NCBI GenBank assembly: GCA_913055925.1
Contig: CAJXLH010000084.1
Span: 1-9,612 of the forward strand
Reading direction: 5' to 3'
Origin: an uncultured Maritalea sp.
Lineage (GTDB): Bacteria > Pseudomonadota > Alphaproteobacteria > Rhizobiales > Devosiaceae
DNA: 9,612 bases
A program made the position numbers and the translations under genes. Of the stretch, positions 7,001 to 9,612 are shown piece after piece (position 1 is the stretch's first letter; the number at the start of each line of letters is the position of its first letter). Under the pieces are notes generated by a model. The model saw only the letters and a program-made list of their open reading frames with translations. It did not search any database and was not told where the DNA came from.

Positions 7001-9506
7001 CAATGCCAAATGCATCTTGCATGGTGGTCAGTGTGAGCAACCGCTTGTGATCCACATCGTCTTCGTCTTCTTTTGCGAATGCGATGTTTTCTTCTGTTAG
7101 ATCAACAAAGCCACGTACGGCAGCTGTACCATATGAGTGCCCAGCGCCTTCGCCGCGCTCTTTAAACAGCCCCAAAATTGGGATATCACTTTCATCTTTC
7201 ACCTGTAAGGCGCGTGCATGCCATGCGGCAACAGACTTAGCCGCCACAGAAAAGCCTACACCACCTACCGGTGATTTCATGTTCGGGAAATATTTAGAGA
7301 ATACCGGATCTTCCGTATCAAGGAAGTTTGGTTCAAAAAACTCGCCGCCGCTGTAACTTTCAACAGTACAAAGCCCGACCTTGCCCATGGTTTTCATGAG
7401 CGCTTTTTCAGCCGCTTTTGCAAACTTGAAGTAGGCCGCTGTTGGATCATCAGCAAATTTTTCTTCAGCGCGCAAGCGTACACCAAGCGGGTAAACCGCT
7501 GCGGCGCCAAAACCAAGTGCGACTGCAATATGATGCGAAGACGAAATCTGGCCGCTTTCAACAATCAACGAAACGGAAAGACGAAGCCCCTCTTCGATCA
7601 GCTTTTGGTTGACGGCAGAAACCACCATGCTCATTGGCAATGCTGCCAGTTCAGATGTCACGTGGCGATCGGAAATAATCGCAATGCCGCCGCGATCGCG
7701 CGCAAAACGGACAACCTGTTCGCACAGCACATCAATTGCTTCGACCAAGGCTTTTTCGTTTGCCTTGTCGTTTTTGGCATCAAAACGGTATAGCGCATCA
7801 AAATCTGCAACCGGTGTATCTTGCTGAGCGCGGATTTTCAGAATTTGCGCCATGCGCAAAACAGGCGATTCCACAATGATTTGCTTGGTCGTTGTTAGGC
7901 CGCCGTGGGGTTTTGCACCCAATGCAACCCGCAATGACATGCCATCCGCTTCACGGATAGAATCGAGCGGCGGGTTTGTTACCTGCGCAAAGCGTTGAGA
8001 GAAATACTTTGCAACGCCACCTTCAGCATCGGACAATGCGTTAATTGCATTGCCATATCCCATAGCCGAAACTTTTTCAGCGCCAGACGCAAGCATCGGA
8101 TCCATCAAGAAACGGAAACTTTCTTGGTTATGGGAGTAAGCGACATAGCGTGCAGCAGTACAAAGATCACCGTCATACCGCTTGGCGGCTTTTTTCGGAT
8201 CTTCCTCTGGTTCTGGCAAATCGTCCAAAACTGTTCGCGCGCGAGACAACAGGTCTTTGTAGTCGCGTGCTTGCGCTAACATCTCCAGCGCTTCGACAGT
8301 TGAATAAGCGCGGCCTTCAGAATGGTTGTAATAAAGCATACCACCCGCTTCGATGCGTCCGCGTTTTGTAACGCTTTCTGGCGGGAAGTTGATCTGACCG
8401 GCTTCAGACATAACAGCGATATAGTCGTCAGTCTCAACAGATCGGAGTGGACGTAGGCCAAGACGGTCTAGGCGTGCGCCAACAATGTTGCCATCACCGA
8501 AGATCAAAGCGGCTGGGCCATCGTTCTTTTCCTCGTATAGAGAAAAGAACTCCAACATGGCCTTTACTTCATCAGAAAGCGTTTCGTCGTTTTCCCATGC
8601 TGGCGGCATCATGGACACCACACTGGTCACAAGGTCCAAACCGTCCAGCATAATGCGCGACTGAAGTGTTTGGTCCAAACGGCAGCTGTCAGATTGACCC
8701 TTTGGGCGAATAATTTTTGAGTTCCGCGCACGCGCTACCGCTGTTTCAGACAAGCGGTTCTTTTTGTCCGTATTCAACTCGCCATTGTGCGCCATCAAAC
8801 GGAATGGCTGCGCCATGGTTGGGTGCGGATCGGTGTTTGTCGAAAAACGCGTGTGGAAATAGAGCGTATGAACTTCGTGGTCCGGATCAACCAGATCTTT
8901 GAAGTACGGCACGATTTCATATGAGTTCAAGCGGCCCTTGAACACTTGCGTACTGGAAGAAAGTGAAAGCGGATAAAGACCTTCAAGTTCTGGCACCAAG
9001 TAGGCTTGCGCCTCAATCTCCAACAAAATCTCATAAATGTCGCGGTCAAAGTCTTCTTCTCGACCTGTTGGGGCAATGCCAAACACCCACTGGCGAATAG
9101 CTAGCTGCGCGGCAACAGCCGCTGGGCGGATTGCGTCATTATCTACAGGCACATCGCGGACGGCCAAGATTGGCATATTGCGCTTTTGGAAAGCCTCTTC
9201 AATCAGCTCGTTGGCGCGTGAATGCTGCGTGAGGTCGTTTGGCAAAAAGAAGTTACCAACGCCAAACTTGCCGCGCTCGAGCTCTTTTCCCGCAATCTTG
9301 GAGAAAAACTTCTGGGATAGATCAACGCTGACGCCCGCGCCATCGCCCACACCCTCTGATGACATGCCACCACGGTGCGGAACGGCACAAAGCGCCTCAT
9401 GCGCCTTAAGTAATAGATCATGCGTTTGCTTGCTGTCTTTGCGGGTAATAAACCCAACACCACAGCTGCTCTTTTCCAATTCGCTATCGTAAAGACCTAC
9501 ACGCAT
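4047..9506 (-). CDS. gltB: Glutamate synthase large-subunit homologue (GltB-like), extended and divergent
   Basis: Canonical GltB transfers the glutamine amide nitrogen to 2-oxoglutarate, giving two glutamates. This 1819-residue protein (E. coli GltB is about 1490) keeps the domain order. Class II glutamine amidotransferase, about 15-420: nucleophile Cys15 after a 14-residue propeptide, HRGG (44-47), FSTNT (221-225), HNGE (240-243), SDS (272-274), LDRLGLRPLR (346-355). Central domain, about 460-885: YFSQRFAQVTNPPLDSIRE (501-519). Extra segment 887-995. FMN domain, about 996-1340: SNSGEGGE (1035-1042), QGAKPGEGGQLP (1084-1095), ISPPPHHDTYSIEDLAQLI (1116-1134). GXGXG beta-helix, about 1370-1620: GSAGQS (1429-1434), GNFALFGATGG (1483-1493), CAEYMTNG (1523-1530). 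Helical extension, about 1630-1819. The cluster motif is C1250-x5-C1256-x3-C1260; canonical spacing is x5 and x4. A GTG at 9530 would add eight residues, but the ATG at 9506 has the better Shine-Dalgarno and a natural propeptide length. No gltD follows. It may be a true glutamate synthase or a paralogue with changed substrate or electron donor. Confidence 0.92.
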   Translation of the reverse strand: MRVGLYDSELEKSSCGVGFITRKDSKQTHDLLLKAHEALCAVPHRGGMSSEGVGDGAGVSVDLSQKFFSKIAGKELERGKFGVGNFFLPNDLTQHSRANELIEEAFQKRNMPILAVRDVPVDNDAIRPAAVAAQLAIRQWVFGIAPTGREEDFDRDIYEILLEIEAQAYLVPELEGLYPLSLSSSTQVFKGRLNSYEIVPYFKDLVDPDHEVHTLYFHTRFSTNTDPHPTMAQPFRLMAHNGELNTDKKNRLSETAVARARNSKIIRPKGQSDSCRLDQTLQSRIMLDGLDLVTSVVSMMPPAWENDETLSDEVKAMLEFFSLYEEKNDGPAALIFGDGNIVGARLDRLGLRPLRSVETDDYIAVMSEAGQINFPPESVTKRGRIEAGGMLYYNHSEGRAYSTVEALEMLAQARDYKDLLSRARTVLDDLPEPEEDPKKAAKRYDGDLCTAARYVAYSHNQESFRFLMDPMLASGAEKVSAMGYGNAINALSDAEGGVAKYFSQRFAQVTNPPLDSIREADGMSLRVALGAKPHGGLTTTKQIIVESPVLRMAQILKIRAQQDTPVADFDALYRFDAKNDKANEKALVEAIDVLCEQVVRFARDRGGIAIISDRHVTSELAALPMSMVVSAVNQKLIEEGLRLSVSLIVESGQISSSHHIAVALGFGAAAVYPLGVRLRAEEKFADDPTAAYFKFAKAAEKALMKTMGKVGLCTVESYSGGEFFEPNFLDTEDPVFSKYFPNMKSPVGGVGFSVAAKSVAAWHARALQVKDESDIPILGLFKERGEGAGHSYGTAAVRGFVDLTEENIAFAKEDEDDVDHKRLLTLTTMQDAFGIDDDGYVNTSFDKLSPEAIDNFEITPGYRKFSRQMAEERHKRPVALRDVLAFPADISFMTSADDIRKEMMLFNRAGNNHFIIRGVDCHETEAGHFELKLTGPMAKQIGRLDALSQSLIDRFGKDIEGHWLEKGKLHIQAKGWAYDYLSRLKPCPKPLELSDVQPASEITGAMASGAMSHGALVASAHEAVAHGTNMVGGMSNSGEGGEHLSRYGTIRASRIKQFASGRFGVWAGYLADPMLEEIEIKIGQGAKPGEGGQLPAPKVNVEIAAARGGTPGVELISPPPHHDTYSIEDLAQLIHDAKAARVRVIVKLVSSEGIGTIAVGVAKAGADVINVAGNTGGTGAASVTSLKYTGRAAEIGVAEVHQALCANKIRQKVVLRCSGAHQTGSDVVKSALLGGDSFEFGTTALMMLKCVMAKNCNIKCPAGLTTNPEVFDGDPRALAQYLLNISHEVREILAQLGLKSLRDARGRSDLLHLLDHPTSVGKLNLRDMLQRVEHVAIENPVYLEADYATDESLIELVRSALIDSKQESIEVGGNLNLNNRNKSVGGRLSVDIERILNHELYDADIPAAVKDQRGRRYLKPRTVTVQTNGSAGQSYGLFCNDGIRLEHTGTCNDGVGKGACGGEIIVRAPAGGGSGYGENVLVGNFALFGATGGRTFIQGQAGDRFAVRNSGATAVVEGVGEFCAEYMTNGTLLNLGGFSKGFGNGMSGGFAYQYDPEGRLQSNVSKDSVLFGYLADNDEITEMHADAIKKLLRWHVDATSSELGERLLENFDEEREKFAFIMPRALLQYQDAEEILAAKSQKELQEELATALAKEQVANFKQAWREGKPVLNGAVPSYMEPESPEMFGVINSWTVLQYALKLAMKRLPNAESENDPRVVKTAKNLVLTEDFALMSQLLAHAKTAVSQYNTEELALMVSAKRMRDFKKALSLRNILSMDSPGTYGWLLHQDRKNAQELGFVPNFERLFATNVIKQISEAR

Positions 9507-9513
9507 ATCAATT

Positions 9514-9522
9514 CTCACCCTT
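9514..9522 (-). promoter_or_regulatory. Ribosome binding site deciding the gltB start
   Basis: On the minus strand AAGGGTGAG ends 7 bases before the ATG at 9506-9504. This favours that ATG over the in-frame GTG codons at 9530 and 9518, which lie upstream of or within the site. Confidence 0.7.
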
Positions 9523-9543
9523 GGACGCACTGCGGACGCAATA

Positions 9544-9560
9544 CGTCAGTTATCCTGACG
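9544..9560. promoter_or_regulatory. Perfect inverted repeat at the predicted gltB transcription start (candidate operator)
   Basis: CGTCAG-N5-CTGACG is a perfect 6-bp-arm dyad. If the -10 at 9565-9570 is right, the start site falls near 9558, so the dyad would span from about -2 to +15. That is a typical repressor position. It could instead form a small 5' leader hairpin. The symmetry is directly visible; the regulator is unknown. Confidence 0.45.
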
Positions 9561-9564
9561 CGAT

Positions 9565-9594
9565 CTTATACACCCACCATTAACCCTAGCGCAA
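9565..9594 (-). promoter_or_regulatory. Candidate promoter of the gltB-diflavin reductase operon
   Basis: On the minus strand TATAAG (9570-9565) is a five-of-six match to the -10 consensus. It lies 18 bases after TTGCGC (9594-9589), a weak -35 sharing the TTG. The predicted leader is about 50 bases. The -10 is good and the -35 is poor, which suggests that an activator may help. Confidence 0.4.
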
Positions 9595-9596
9595 TG

Positions 9597-9612
9597 CGTA
9601 CTGTACGGTACG
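9597..9612. repeat. Short GTACG dyad and tandem copy at the window edge
   Basis: CGTAC-T-GTACG (9597-9607) is a perfect 5-bp-arm dyad, and a second GTACG follows directly at 9608-9612. It sits just upstream of the gltB -35 candidate, where an activator could bind. The element may continue past the window. Confidence 0.3.

Noticed and set aside
9037..9492. A 151-codon open frame on the plus strand opposite the gltB 5' end.
   Set aside because: It is antisense to the conserved glutaminase domain, and its Ser/Arg/Pro-rich translation resembles no protein; typical shadow frame.
9507..9530. An upstream GTG start for gltB at 9530.
   Set aside because: It lacks a Shine-Dalgarno and would lengthen the propeptide before Cys15; the ATG at 9506 has AAGGGTGAG at proper spacing.
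9531..9612. A riboswitch or glutamine-sensing RNA upstream of gltB.
   Set aside because: The leader from the predicted start is only about 50 bases, with a single small dyad; too short for a known riboswitch class.

Overview
The window reads as chromosomal DNA from an alphaproteobacterium of roughly balanced G+C content (by eye). The aminotransferase fragment at the left edge, the CysJ-like diflavin reductase and general codon use all look alphaproteobacterial; I cannot name a genus. I see no phage, transposon, CRISPR, tRNA or rRNA signature.

Layout. Positions 1-209 (minus) hold the N-terminus of a class I/II aminotransferase of the AlaC / LL-diaminopimelate aminotransferase type, cut by the window edge. 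Positions 432-674 (plus) encode a small secreted excalibur-domain protein. Positions 782-1324 (plus) encode a MarR-like winged-helix protein whose charged, probably disordered tail ends in a perfect sliding-clamp-binding pentapeptide, QLSLF. One base past its stop lies the stop of a convergent gene (1326-2012, minus) that joins a Glyoxalase_8-type N-terminal segment to a jelly-roll-like sensory or carbohydrate-binding domain. Positions 2013-2294 are non-coding and contain a strong intrinsic terminator for the operon to the right.

The right three quarters is a two-gene minus-strand operon. A promoter candidate near 9565-9594 and a perfect 6-bp-arm inverted repeat at the predicted start site precede a very large glutamate synthase large-subunit homologue (gltB-like, 1819 aa from the ATG at 9506). 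Twelve bases later comes a 579-residue CysJ-like diflavin reductase, whose Shine-Dalgarno overlaps the gltB stop codon. The operon ends at the terminator at 2181-2221.

How the genes may work together. Bacterial GltB normally pairs with GltD, an FAD/Fe-S subunit that supplies NADPH electrons. Here the adjacent, apparently co-translated gene is an NADPH-FAD-FMN diflavin reductase. The GltB homologue also has a roughly 100-residue insertion before the FMN domain, a roughly 180-residue C-terminal extension, and altered FMN-loop and 3Fe-4S cluster motifs. The main hypothesis is a divergent glutamate-synthase-like enzyme that receives electrons from a diflavin (flavodoxin-type) partner instead of GltD. 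A second point of interest is the MarR-like protein with a clamp-binding tail.
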